From Alphaproteobacteria bacterium (GTDB lineage: Bacteria > Pseudomonadota > Alphaproteobacteria > JAVJRE01), in assembly GCA_040218575.1 (NCBI GenBank), contig JAVJRE010000001.1:124001-188000 (forward strand): a stretch of 64,000 nt of DNA, written 5' to 3'. The notes beneath the pieces were generated by a model. It did not search any database and was not told the DNA's origin. It saw nothing but the letters and a program-made list of their open reading frames with translations. Made by a program: the position numbers and the translations under genes. Positions 43,033 through 52,046 of this stretch are shown here, one piece after another (within the stretch, counting starts at the first letter, position 1; every line of letters begins with the position of its first letter).

Positions 43033-43997
43033 CGGCCGGCGCGGGAGCGGGCGCGGAGCGGCGCGGCCGGCTCCGGTGGCACCATGGCGGCAGCGGCCGG
43101 CCGCAGCCCGGACCGCAGATTTTCGCGGCGCACAACATAGAAACCGGCGGCGGCAATGACCCCGGCGCCGACCCATGTCCAGATATCGGTTGTCTGGCTG
43201 AAGGCGAACCAGCCGATGGCGGCGGCAAACGGCAGGCGTGTGAAGTCGAACAGCACAACATAGGAGGCATCGGCGCTGGCGAAGCCGCGCGCCATCAACT
43301 TCTGGGCCAGAGTGCCGAAGCCGCCGATGGCGATGACGATGAGCCAGGCCAGGGGGCCGGGCCAGGTCCAGACGAACGCCGCCGGCACCAGCGCCGCCGG
43401 CGTGACGATCAGCACCAGATAGATGACGATGGCGTCGGGCGCTTCGGTGCGCGACAGAGTCTTGATGATGATCGTGGCGACGCCGATGAGAAAGGCGGAG
43501 CCGAGTACGATCAGCGCCACCGGGTCGAAGGCGGACAGGCCCGGCCGGATGACGATGAGCGCGCCGGCGAAACCGACCGCCAGGGCGATACGGCGGTGCC
43601 AGCCGATCTGCTCTCCCAGAAAGAAGGGCGCCAGCAGGGTGGCGAACAGCGGCGTCGTGTAGTTGATCGCCGTCACGTCCGACAGCGGCAGTTTGGAAAT
43701 GCCGTAGAAGAAGGTGAGCATGGCCGACAGGGCCACCGCACCGCGCAGGAAGTGGAGCGGCAGTTTCTGTGTCCGCAACGCGCCGAAGCCGACCCTGGCC
43801 AGCCATGGCAGCATGAAGACGAGGCCGAACAGGTTGCGGAAGAAGGCAACCTCGAAGGGATGCATATAGTCCGTCGCCAGGCGAATCAGTCCGGCCATGG
43901 CGGCGAAGGCGAGATTGGCCCCGAGCATCAGCACGGCAGTGCGCAGCGGTGGTGGCAGGCCGGCAAACCAGGCGGCGAGGCGGGCGCGGGACGGCAT
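43029..43997 (-). CDS. DMT/EamA permease (group B array, copy 5)
   Basis: A 322-residue DMT permease. Motifs: MHPFEVAFFRNLFGLVFMLP, LSDVTAINYTTPLFATLLAP, GFAGALIVIRPGLSAFDP, SRTEAPDAIVIYLV, ADASYVVLFDFTRLPFAAAI. It is the first gene of the 39-44 kb half of the array and is divergent from the chorismate mutase, 171 bp away; that gap should hold the promoter for copies 5 to 1. Confidence 0.9.
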   Translation of the reverse strand: MPSRARLAAWFAGLPPPLRTAVLMLGANLAFAAMAGLIRLATDYMHPFEVAFFRNLFGLVFMLPWLARVGFGALRTQKLPLHFLRGAVALSAMLTFFYGISKLPLSDVTAINYTTPLFATLLAPFFLGEQIGWHRRIALAVGFAGALIVIRPGLSAFDPVALIVLGSAFLIGVATIIIKTLSRTEAPDAIVIYLVLIVTPAALVPAAFVWTWPGPLAWLIVIAIGGFGTLAQKLMARGFASADASYVVLFDFTRLPFAAAIGWFAFSQTTDIWTWVGAGVIAAAGFYVVRRENLRSGLRPAAAAMVPPEPAAPLRARSRAGR

Positions 43998-44168
43998 CTG
44001 TGTGGAACCGGAGCGGGGGAACGGGCTGGGAAACCAGGGGGGCGGGACGGCAGGCGGTGAAACGCCGGGTCTTTCACCCGGACCGGCGGCAGCTTACGCT
44101 TGGCATGCAGCAACTGCCAGCAGTGCCACCTGCACCCTGCCGCCGCCACATCCTCCGGTCCCGATGCC

Positions 44169-44453
44169 ATGTCCTCCTCTGATATCGATTCTCTGCGCGC
44201 CGAACTGGACACCATCGACGAAGAGATGATGCGCCTGCTGGGTGAGCGCTTTGGGGTGACGCGACGGGTCGGCGCGCTGAAGAAGGCCAATGGTCACAAG
44301 GCCGTGGACCCGGCGCGCGAGGCGGCGCAGGACGCCCGCATCCGTCGTCAGGCCGCCGCCGTCGGCATCGATGGGGATCTGGCGGTGGCGGTCATGCGCC
44401 TGGTGCGGGCGCGGGTTGTGGAAGACCACCGCGCCATGGGGGTGGGCGACTGA
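44169..44453 (+). CDS. Chorismate mutase (AroQ class)
   Basis: A 94-residue all-helical chorismate mutase: SLRAELDTIDEEMMRLLGER, then VGALKKANG and AREAAQDARIRRQAAA. Arg and Lys positions match the AroQ active site (N-terminal Arg of helix 1, the Arg-Arg pair and Lys of helix 1-2). It converts chorismate to prephenate for Phe/Tyr synthesis. It is the only plus-strand gene inside the DMT array and carries no fused dehydratase/dehydrogenase. The start at ATG 44169 is preferred; an upstream ATG (44100) adds unrelated sequence. Confidence 0.9.
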   Translation: MSSSDIDSLRAELDTIDEEMMRLLGERFGVTRRVGALKKANGHKAVDPAREAAQDARIRRQAAAVGIDGDLAVAVMRLVRARVVEDHRAMGVGD

Positions 44454-44487
44454 CCATCGGGTCGGGTGGCCGGACTATCCGGAGCTA

Positions 44488-45432
44488 TTACTGTCCCTGG
44501 CCGACGCGACCCGGTGTCGGCACCGTGGTCGGGCTGAGCGACGGCCGCGTCTTGTCTTTGGCGAGCAGGGCCTCGCGCCGCGCAATATAGAAGCCGGCGC
44601 CGGCGATGATCGCCGCCCCGGCCCAGGTCCACAGGCTTGTGGACTGCGCGAAAAACAGCCAGGCGAACAAGGCGACAAACGGCAGCTTGGTATAGTCGAA
44701 GCCAATCAGGTAGGAGGCGTCGGCGAGAGCGAAGCCGCGGTTGAACAGGATGTGTCCGGCCGTGCCGAGACCGCCCACCACAACCACCGCCAGCAATGCC
44801 TCAAGAGACGGCCACTGCCAGACGAACAGCGCCGGCAGCAGCGACAGCGGGATCAGCAACAGCACCATATAGACGGCAATGGCCTCTGGATTCTCGGTCC
44901 GCGCCAGAATCTTGACGATCATGATGTTCATGCCCGACAGCAGGGCGCTGCCCAGCACGATGAGGCTGGTCGGGTCCATGGTCTCGGCCCCAGGCCGGAC
45001 GATGACCAGCGCCCCGGCGAAGCCGATCAGGGTGGCCATCAGACGGCGCGGGCCCACCACTTCCTTGAGGATGAACGGCGCCAGCAAGGTGGCGAACAGC
45101 GGCACCGTGAAGTTGAGCGCCGTCACCTGGGCCAGCGGCAGAACGGTGATGGCGTAGAAGGTGCCCATCATGCTGAACACGTTGAAGAAGGCGCGCAGGC
45201 CGTGCAGGCGGAGGCGGCTGGTGCGCAGCCCCGCCAGCCCCGCCCGCATCAGCCAGGGCAGCAGGAAGACCAGGCCGAATACGTTGCGGAAGAAGGCAAT
45301 CTGAAAGGCGTGCATGCCGGCATCGGCGGCATAGCGGATACCGGTGCTCATGCCCGAAAAGAACAGCGCCGCGCCGAGCATCAAGACGGTGGCCCGCACG
45401 GTGGGGGTGAGACCGGACCAGTAGGCTTTCAT
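44488..45432 (-). CDS. DMT/EamA permease (group B array, copy 6)
   Basis: A 314-residue DMT permease. Motifs: MHAFQIAFFRNVFGLVFLLP, LAQVTALNFTVPLFATLLAP, GFAGALVIVRPGAETMDP, ARTENPEAIAVYMV, ADASYLIGFDYTKLPFVALF and a final IARREALLAKD. Its ATG overlaps the stop of copy 7 (ATGA). It converges on the chorismate mutase, 34 bp apart. Confidence 0.9.
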   Translation of the reverse strand: MKAYWSGLTPTVRATVLMLGAALFFSGMSTGIRYAADAGMHAFQIAFFRNVFGLVFLLPWLMRAGLAGLRTSRLRLHGLRAFFNVFSMMGTFYAITVLPLAQVTALNFTVPLFATLLAPFILKEVVGPRRLMATLIGFAGALVIVRPGAETMDPTSLIVLGSALLSGMNIMIVKILARTENPEAIAVYMVLLLIPLSLLPALFVWQWPSLEALLAVVVVGGLGTAGHILFNRGFALADASYLIGFDYTKLPFVALFAWLFFAQSTSLWTWAGAAIIAGAGFYIARREALLAKDKTRPSLSPTTVPTPGRVGQGQ

Positions 45433-46460
45433 GAGGGCCGGCCGTTGCCGCCCTGCGGGAGCGATGTGGGCGGGAGCGATGTCGGCGGCGCGGCGGCCGA
45501 GGGTGCGGCCGGCGGCGCGGCGATGGCGTCGGCCGCATCGGGCGAGCGCGGCAGGATGATCGGGTGCCGCGCCAGCCGGCTCTCCCGGTGCGCCACATAG
45601 GCGCCGGCGGCAGCGATGATGGCGGCGCCGACCCAGGTCAGGGAGTCCACCGACTCCGCATAGAACACCCAGCCGATCAGCGCCACGAAAGGCAGCTTTG
45701 CATAGTCGAACAGCGCCACGTAGGACGCGTCGGCCAGGGCAAAGCCACGGGTGAACACCTGATGCGCCGCGGTGCCCACAAAGCCCATGGCAATAGCCAT
45801 GGCCCAGGTCCAGGCGTCCGGCCAGGTCCAGACGAAGAGCGCCGGAACGAGAAACAGCGGCGTCATGGTGATGCCCATCCACAGAACGATGGCGTCGGCC
45901 GGCTGCCGCGCCGACAGTTTCTTGATGATCATCATTTCCACGGCGAAGGTGGCGGCCGACAGCACCACCAGCAGGGCCAGCGGATCGAAGGCGGACAGTC
46001 CCGGGCGAACGATGATGAGGGCGCCGACGAAGCCGACGATGACCGCCATGCGGCGGCGCGGCCCGACTACTTCCTTCAACACGAAGGGCGCCAGCACGGT
46101 GGCGAAGAGGGGGGCGGTGAAGCCCAGCGCCGCGGCCTGGGCGATGGGCACGGTGGCGATGGCGAAGAACCAGGCCAGCCCGCCGACCACGCCGATGGCG
46201 GCGCGGCAGAGATAGAGCCTGAGGCTCGGCCGGTCGATGCGCACCGCCTGGGGCAGCGACCGCCACACCCATGGCAGGGTGAAGGCGAAACCGAAGAGGA
46301 CCCGCAGAAAAGCAACCTCGAAAGGATGAACGCCGCGCGAGGTTTCCCGCTGCAGGCCGATCAGGATGGCGAACAGCAGTGATGCCACCAGCATGATGAG
46401 CGCGGCGCGCAGCGGCGCCGGCCAGCCGCGCCAGGTGGCCAGGGCCGCGGCCGCCGTCAT
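45429..46460 (-). CDS. DMT/EamA permease (group B array, copy 7)
   Basis: A 343-residue DMT permease. Motifs: VHPFEVAFLRVLFGFAFTLP, IAQAAALGFTAPLFATVLAP, GFVGALIIVRPGLSAFDP, ALFVWTWPDAWTW, ADASYVALFDYAKLPFVALI. The 55-residue tail contains a small repeat (PPTSLPPTSLP). Coupled by overlap to copy 6. A 156-bp gap separates it from copy 8 and may hold its own promoter. Confidence 0.9.
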   Translation of the reverse strand: MTAAAALATWRGWPAPLRAALIMLVASLLFAILIGLQRETSRGVHPFEVAFLRVLFGFAFTLPWVWRSLPQAVRIDRPSLRLYLCRAAIGVVGGLAWFFAIATVPIAQAAALGFTAPLFATVLAPFVLKEVVGPRRRMAVIVGFVGALIIVRPGLSAFDPLALLVVLSAATFAVEMMIIKKLSARQPADAIVLWMGITMTPLFLVPALFVWTWPDAWTWAMAIAMGFVGTAAHQVFTRGFALADASYVALFDYAKLPFVALIGWVFYAESVDSLTWVGAAIIAAAGAYVAHRESRLARHPIILPRSPDAADAIAAPPAAPSAAAPPTSLPPTSLPQGGNGRPS

Positions 46461-46616
46461 GATCGCAACACGGGCCGTGCGAAGGCGGGGGCCGTCGCCA
46501 CAGGCGCCGCCGCCGGCAGGGCGGCCCGTCGCGAGGCCGGCGGTGATGATGGATCCGGGATCATGTCTCTTCTATCGGCCCGGGCGGGGCCGTCTGTAAA
46601 GCCGGATCATGGCGGA

Positions 46617-47543
46617 CTATTCGCCAGCCGCCTGCGGTTTCCGGGCGACGGTGGCGGCGCGGGATTCACGGCGGGCGATGTAGATGGCGGCCAGGGCGAT
46701 GATGGCGGCCCCCACCCAGGTCAGCAGATCGGTGGCCTGACCAAAGGCAAACCAGCCGATCACCGCGGTCATGGGCAGCATGGTGTAGTGGAACATGACC
46801 ACGAAGGAGGCGTCACCACGGGCGAAACCACGGGTCATGAGCTGGTGGGCGGAGGTAGCGCAGAAGCCGATGGCCAGGGTGACGCCTAGCATGGACCAGC
46901 TCGGCCACTGCCACTGGGTGAGGGCCATGACGAAGCTCACCGGGATCATCACCAGAACCAGATAGAGGACAATGGCGTCGGGGGAGTCGGTGCGGGCGAG
47001 TTTCTTGATGAGCATGATCTCTATGCCGACCAGTGCCGCGCCGACAACGACGATCAAGGCGTTGGGATCGAAGGCGGAGAGTCCGGGCCGCAGGATAACC
47101 AGGGCGCCGGCGAAGCCCACCAGCGTGGCGCCAAGGCGGCGGATGCCGACGCGTTCGCCGAGCATGAAGGGGGCCAGCAGGGTGGCATAGAGCGGGGCTG
47201 TGAAACTGAGCGCGGTGGCTTCGGCGATAGGCAGCAGCGAGACGGCGGTAAACCACAGGATCATAGCGGTGGCGCCGATTGCGCCACGCAGCAGGTGCAG
47301 TGGCAGGCGCTTTGTGCGGGCGCGGGACAGGCCGGCGCGGATCAGCCAGGGGGCGAGGAACAGCGCGCCAAAGATGGCCCGGAAGAAAGTCACCTGAAAC
47401 GGATGCAGTTCGCTTGAGGCATGACGCGCCAGGCCGGTCATCAGGGCGAAGAAGAAAACCCCCGACGTGACCAGCAGGGCGGCCTGGGTCGGGCGCGACA
47501 GGCGATGCCACAGGCGGTGGGCGGGGGCAGGCAACAGGGCCAT
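46617..47543 (-). CDS. DMT/EamA permease (group B array, copy 8, most upstream)
   Basis: A 308-residue DMT permease. Motifs: LHPFQVTFFRAIFGALFLAP, IAEATALSFTAPLYATLLAP, GFAGALVILRPGLSAFDP, ARTDSPDAIVLYLV, GDASFVVMFHYTMLPMTAVI and the end IARRESRAATV. The ATG at 47543 is chosen over a TTG at 47597. It is divergent from the aminotransferase at 47785 across a 241-bp gap. Confidence 0.9.
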   Translation of the reverse strand: MALLPAPAHRLWHRLSRPTQAALLVTSGVFFFALMTGLARHASSELHPFQVTFFRAIFGALFLAPWLIRAGLSRARTKRLPLHLLRGAIGATAMILWFTAVSLLPIAEATALSFTAPLYATLLAPFMLGERVGIRRLGATLVGFAGALVILRPGLSAFDPNALIVVVGAALVGIEIMLIKKLARTDSPDAIVLYLVLVMIPVSFVMALTQWQWPSWSMLGVTLAIGFCATSAHQLMTRGFARGDASFVVMFHYTMLPMTAVIGWFAFGQATDLLTWVGAAIIALAAIYIARRESRAATVARKPQAAGE

Positions 47544-47784
47544 GGAACGGTTCCGGTAGAGCGGCGGCACCTGGGTGCCGACGGCAGAGGCACACAAGCA
47601 GCCGGGAAGCGGCAGGGGTTTGCCGCAACGGCGCAGCGGCGGATTTTCACCATAGCCCAGGGATGGCTATGACGTCCGCCGCCGGCGACGGCCGGGCGTC
47701 GTCAGGTCGCAGGGCTGGCGCCGGGCGGGGCTTCGGGCTAAAGACGGCCGGCAGCCCCTTCCCGTCGCCCGCGGTGTTTTGACC

Positions 47785-48993
47785 ATGGCTCGTTCCGATC
47801 AGCGTTTTGTTCCCGCCACGCCTTCCGGCACGGCGCTCGACCATGTGTCGCGGCAGATGGCGATGCTGGAAAAGCAGCTGATCGTCCAGGTGGTGGAGAT
47901 GGCGCGCGATGCGCCGGACGTCATTGCGCTGTGGTTCGGCGAGTCGGACCTGGACACGCCGGACGTGGCCAAGGACGCGGCCATGGCGGCGCTGGCCCGC
48001 GGCGAGACCCACTACACCCACCAGAACGGTATTCCGCCGCTGCGCCAGGCGCTGGCCACCTATATGGCCGGGCTTTATGGACGCGATTTTGACAGCCGCC
48101 GCATCACGGTCGCCTCCGGCGGCATGAGCGCCATCATGATGGCGCTGCAAACGGTGCTGTCGGCCGGCGACCACATGGTCATCGTCACGCCGCTGTGGCC
48201 CAACGCCTTTGGCGTGTGTCGCATCCTGGGGGCCGAATACAGCGAAGTCCCGATGGTGCAGCATTCCGACGGCTGGTCGCTGGACCTGGACCGGCTGTTC
48301 GCCGCCGTCGGCCCGCGCACCCGGGCGCTCTATATCGCGACGCCGGGCAATCCCACGGGCTGGATCATGGAGCATGACCAGCAGCAGGCGGTGCTTGACT
48401 TCTGCCGCGCGCGCGGCCTGTGGCTGATCGCCGACGAGGTCTATGCGCGGATGATCTATGACCGGCCGGTGGCGCCGTCATTCCTGGAGATCGCCGATGA
48501 CGAGGATCGCCTGATCGTCGTCAACACCTTTTCCAAGACATGGGCGATGACCGGCTGGCGCATGGGCTGGATGGTGGCGCCACCGTCCCTGGAGAAACTG
48601 CTGGCCGATGTAGTCCAGTACAACAGCAGCGGCACGGCGACCTTTCTGCAATACGGGGCGCTGGCCGCGGTCGAGGCCGGCGAAGGGTTCGCCGAACGCA
48701 TGCGCGACCATTGCCGCGTGGGTCGCGACATCGTCCATGACCGTCTGCACGGTATGAACCGAATCACCCTGGCCCGGCCGCAGGCGGCCCTCTATGCGTT
48801 CCTTAAGGTGGACGGGTTGACCGACAGCCTGGCGGCGGCCAAGAGCCTGCTGACGGAGACCGGGGTCGGCCTGGCCCCCGGCGTGGCTTTCGGCGCCGGC
48901 GGCGAAGGGCATTTGAGAATCTGCTTCGCCAATGCGCCCGACCGCCTGAACCAGGCTATGGACCGGCTGGCGCCGGCCCTGGCCAGGCTTTAG
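47785..48993 (+). CDS. PLP-dependent class I/II aminotransferase
   Basis: A 402-residue fold-type I aminotransferase: ALWFGESDLDTPDVAKDAA at the N-terminal substrate loop, ATPGNPTGWIMEHDQ, LIADEVYARMIYD, and the PLP-lysine in NTFSKTWAMTGWRMGW (near residue 253). The C-terminal Arg lies in HLRICFANAPD. Amino acid specificity is not readable. It stands divergent from the DMT array, so a link between transamination products and the exporters is possible but unproven. ATG 47785 is preferred over a TTG two codons upstream. Confidence 0.88.
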   Translation: MARSDQRFVPATPSGTALDHVSRQMAMLEKQLIVQVVEMARDAPDVIALWFGESDLDTPDVAKDAAMAALARGETHYTHQNGIPPLRQALATYMAGLYGRDFDSRRITVASGGMSAIMMALQTVLSAGDHMVIVTPLWPNAFGVCRILGAEYSEVPMVQHSDGWSLDLDRLFAAVGPRTRALYIATPGNPTGWIMEHDQQQAVLDFCRARGLWLIADEVYARMIYDRPVAPSFLEIADDEDRLIVVNTFSKTWAMTGWRMGWMVAPPSLEKLLADVVQYNSSGTATFLQYGALAAVEAGEGFAERMRDHCRVGRDIVHDRLHGMNRITLARPQAALYAFLKVDGLTDSLAAAKSLLTETGVGLAPGVAFGAGGEGHLRICFANAPDRLNQAMDRLAPALARL

Positions 48994-49012
48994 GGCGCTC
49001 TCTCTAGGGGGG

Positions 49013-49063
49013 CTTTGGGTCGCGCCTTTACACGGCGCTTTAGGTCGCGCCTTTACACGGCGC
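49013..49063. repeat. Two-copy 25-bp tandem repeat
   Basis: The 21-base core at 49018-49038 recurs exactly at 49043-49063, and the flanks differ by one base. It lies between the convergent ends of the aminotransferase and the LysR gene. No hairpin or coding role is apparent. Confidence 0.8.
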
Positions 49064-49076
49064 GTTTGTGGGGCGC

Positions 49077-50012
49077 CTAGGCGGCATTGACCGCGCTACC
49101 GGCTTCGGCCGCGGCCAGATCCTGTTCCTCCGCCCGGGCCGCCTCCAGCAGCCAGTCACGGAAGGCCTGCACCCTGGGCAGGGCGGCATTGGCCGGCGGA
49201 TAGATGATGTAGTAGCGGAAATTGGTCGGCATGGAGATGTCGAACGGCTTGACCAGGCGACCGGATTCCAGTTCGGCGCGAACGATGTGGGTACGGCCCA
49301 GCGCCACGCCGCGGCCTTCGGCGGCATATTCCAGAGCCATGGAAGAGTCGGTGAAGCTCGGTCCCCGCATATAGTCCAGATCGCCGATGCCGGCGGCCAT
49401 CAGCCACATGCGCCAGGTGATGGAGAAATTGTCATGGACCAGTTGGTGGTGGCGCAGGTCCGACGGTCGCCTGAGCGCGTGGCGGCCCTTGAGCAGTGAC
49501 GGGCTGCACACTGGGAAGATGTCCTCCGTCAGGAAGGGCACCGCCTCCAGCCCGGGCCAGCCGCCAGGGCCGTAACGGATTCCCAGATCGAAATCTTCAT
49601 TAACGAAGTCCGCGGGGCGGTCCTCGGTCGAGATGCGCACGTCGATGCCCGGATGCTTCTCGCGAAACATATAGAGACGGGGAATCAGCCAGCGCACGGT
49701 GAAGCTCGGCATGGCCGTGACCGTGAGAATGTCCTGGCGGCTTTCGCGGCCGATGCGGCGCAGCCCCGCATCGATCGAATCGAAGGCGGCGGACAGCACC
49801 GGCAGAAAATTGTCGCCCGCCTCGGTCAGCACCAGGGCGCGGTTGGTGCGGGTGAATAGGCTGACGCCGAGGCGATCCTCCAGCCCCTTCACCTGGTGGC
49901 TGACGGCGGCCTGGGTGACGCCCAGCTCCCTGGCGGCGCGGGTGAAGCTGAGATGGCGACCGGCCGCCTCGAAGGCGCGCAGGGCGTTAAGGGGAAGCAG
50001 GTCGCGGCTCAT
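49077..50012 (-). CDS. LysR-type transcriptional regulator (GcvA-like)
   Basis: A 311-residue LTTR. The N-terminal winged helix-turn-helix reads HLSFTRAARELGVTQAAVSH (about 20-39), with LEDRLGVSLFTRTNRALVLT as the wing. The effector domain has RWLIPRLYMFREKHPGIDVR and DFDLGIRYGPGGWPGL, a wording typical of GcvA-like regulators. It is divergent from the DUF1684 gene at 50149, the likely site of its operator. Whether it controls the nearby aminotransferase or DMT genes is unknown. Confidence 0.92.
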   Translation of the reverse strand: MSRDLLPLNALRAFEAAGRHLSFTRAARELGVTQAAVSHQVKGLEDRLGVSLFTRTNRALVLTEAGDNFLPVLSAAFDSIDAGLRRIGRESRQDILTVTAMPSFTVRWLIPRLYMFREKHPGIDVRISTEDRPADFVNEDFDLGIRYGPGGWPGLEAVPFLTEDIFPVCSPSLLKGRHALRRPSDLRHHQLVHDNFSITWRMWLMAAGIGDLDYMRGPSFTDSSMALEYAAEGRGVALGRTHIVRAELESGRLVKPFDISMPTNFRYYIIYPPANAALPRVQAFRDWLLEAARAEEQDLAAAEAGSAVNAA

Positions 50013-50148
50013 GGCAGGGGCTGGGTTGTGGCAAGAAAAACTAATGATGAGGTGCAGAAAGACTCGTTTGTCATCCGCCAAAAGGCAAGACATTTTCAGC
50101 CACACGATCCATTCGTGATAATTCCAGTTTGGGCAGGGAGAACAGGCC

Positions 50149-50898
50149 ATGGGACCGGATTCGGGTTCACCGATGGGGCTGGAGGCGCGCCCCGGCGAGG
50201 GCGCGCCTGGCGAGGGCACGCCCGGCGAGGGCGCGGTGAGCGGGCTTTGGGACTATCGCCGTCAGGTGGCGGACCTCTATCACGAGGTGCGGGCGCTGGC
50301 CCGCCACGAGGAAGGACGCGCCGCCTGGCTGCACTGGCGGGCGGTCAGGGACCGGCTGTTTGCCGGCCATGCCCAATCGCCGGTGCCGGCGGCGCAACGG
50401 CGCGTCTTCGCCGGTCTTACCTACTTCCCTTATGACCCCGCATGGCGACTGACGGCGACGCTGGAGACCATCGCCGACGGTCGTGAAGAGCGCATCGACG
50501 CCGGTCAGGACGGGGTTGTGCGCCTGACGCCCTTTGCCCGCAGCCAGGGACTTGCCGGGCGGCTTGGCCGGGAGCTGACGTTGTACTGGATCGGCGGTTA
50601 TGGCGGCGGCGTCTTCTTGCCGTTCCGCGACGCCAGCGCCGGGCAGCACACCTATGGCGGCGGCCGTTATCTGCTGGATACCATCAAGAGTGCCGATCTT
50701 GGCCGCGATGATGACGGGCGGACGGTGTTTGACTTCAACTTCGCCTATAACCCGTCGTGCGTGTGGTCGGACCTGTGGGTGTGCCCGCTGGCGCCGGACG
50801 CCAACCGGCTGAATGTACCGATCATGGCCGGCGAGCGATGGGACGCGCCGGCGACGGCACCGCATACGGCGCTGATGGCCGCGGAGGTATTGATCTAG
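50149..50898 (+). CDS. DUF1684-domain protein
   Basis: A 249-residue protein of the DUF1684 family: WDYRRQVADLYHEVRALARH near residue 34, FFPYDPAWRL-like TYFPYDPAWRLTATLE, the Gly-rich GGYGGGVFLPFRDAS, TVFDFNFAYNPSCVWSD and the closing CPLAPDANRLNVPIMAGE. The N-terminus contains three repeats of the type PGEGAPGEGTPGEG. DUF1684 has no proven function. Divergent from the LysR regulator with 136 bp between. Confidence 0.88.
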   Translation: MGPDSGSPMGLEARPGEGAPGEGTPGEGAVSGLWDYRRQVADLYHEVRALARHEEGRAAWLHWRAVRDRLFAGHAQSPVPAAQRRVFAGLTYFPYDPAWRLTATLETIADGREERIDAGQDGVVRLTPFARSQGLAGRLGRELTLYWIGGYGGGVFLPFRDASAGQHTYGGGRYLLDTIKSADLGRDDDGRTVFDFNFAYNPSCVWSDLWVCPLAPDANRLNVPIMAGERWDAPATAPHTALMAAEVLI

Positions 50899-50938
50899 GA
50901 CGGGGTTGCCGGCGGGCTGACAAAACAACCTGCCGGCG

Positions 50939-52000
50939 TCAGAACGCCGGCTTGGCCACGGGCCGGATTTCGCCGACGACGACGCCGGCCCAGTTGGTCA
51001 GGGGCGTCGTGCGCCACGGCTGCAGCGCCGTCGATGCCTGATCGCTGAGGACCGCCAGACGATCCAGCACCGCCATGAGGGCAACCGGCGCGGCGCGGCC
51101 GGCGCCGTCCGCCACCTTGAGGGCGATGCCGAGGCCCGGCGTATTGACGGTCGGCGCAATGGCCGCGCAGGCCACGCCCTCGGCCCCGCCCTTGGTCAGG
51201 ACAGCACCACCACACACGCTGTTGAGCACGCTATCGAAGCGGCCGGGGCCGGCCAGCAGGTCGCCATGGTCAGCCATGGCGCGGTGGATACGACCAATGG
51301 CCGTGGCGCGCCTGTCCGCTAGCCCGGCCGGGTCGGCGAAGCGGGCCCAGGCCAGGGCCATGGCCCCCAGCGGCATGGCGATGACCGGCAGGCCGCAGCC
51401 GTCGATGGCGCGCGCGGCCCCTTCCAGATCGTGCCCGCCCATCTGTTCCAGCAGGCCGAGGATGCGCTGCTGCACCGGGTGGCCGGGCCGGTCATAGCCG
51501 GCGACGGCCTCGCCCAGATGGCGGGCGGTTGCCAGCATGGCGGTGTGCTTGCCCGAGCAATTGTTGTGCAGACGGCTGGGGGCCGCACCGGCACGGACCA
51601 GGGCGTGCGCCGTCGCCTCGTCGTTCGGCCAGTGGGCATGGCAGACCAGATCGTCCGGCGACAGGCCAAGGTCGACCAGCCAGCGCCCGGCCCGCGTGGT
51701 GTGCATGGCCATGCCTGCATGGGAGGCGCAGGCGAGAGCGATGTCCGCCGGCTCGCGCCCGGCGCTGTCCGCCGCGCCGCTTTCCACCAGAGGAATGGCC
51801 TGCAAGGGCTTGATGGCGGAACGGGGATAGACCGGCCGCTCATAGTCGCCGGCGGCGAGGAGGACGCGGCCGTCGGTGTCCACCACCGCCAGCGCCACGC
51901 GATGAGCGCTCTCCACCGCCGGGCCGCGGCTGACCTCCACCAGCAGCGGGTCCACCAGCAGCGGACTGGCTCCGGGCGTAGCGTGATGAGACTCACTCAT
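50939..52000 (-). CDS. L-asparaginase II (Rhizobium type)
   Basis: A 353-residue member of the asparaginase II family (PF06089), unrelated in fold to E. coli AnsA/AnsB. Motifs: VLLAAGDYERPVYPRSAIKP, ALACASHAGMAMHTTRAGRW, HNNCSGKHTAMLATARHLG (Cys/Ser/Lys of the active site) and DGCGLPVIAMPLGAMALAWA. It hydrolyses L-asparagine to aspartate and ammonia. Start ATG 52000 is 46 bp from the divergent SpoU gene's ATG; an upstream ATG at 52066 would overlap that gene. Confidence 0.92.
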   Translation of the reverse strand: MSESHHATPGASPLLVDPLLVEVSRGPAVESAHRVALAVVDTDGRVLLAAGDYERPVYPRSAIKPLQAIPLVESGAADSAGREPADIALACASHAGMAMHTTRAGRWLVDLGLSPDDLVCHAHWPNDEATAHALVRAGAAPSRLHNNCSGKHTAMLATARHLGEAVAGYDRPGHPVQQRILGLLEQMGGHDLEGAARAIDGCGLPVIAMPLGAMALAWARFADPAGLADRRATAIGRIHRAMADHGDLLAGPGRFDSVLNSVCGGAVLTKGGAEGVACAAIAPTVNTPGLGIALKVADGAGRAAPVALMAVLDRLAVLSDQASTALQPWRTTPLTNWAGVVVGEIRPVAKPAF

Positions 52001-52046
52001 GGCGACAACTTGTCTCGCGCTCGCCGCCGGTGCAACCTCTGCGGCC

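Noticed and set aside
41974-43806. Single 610-residue fused permease
   Set aside because: The upstream part is out of frame with the real copy 5; a proper ATG at 43032 overlaps that gene's stop and starts copy 4.
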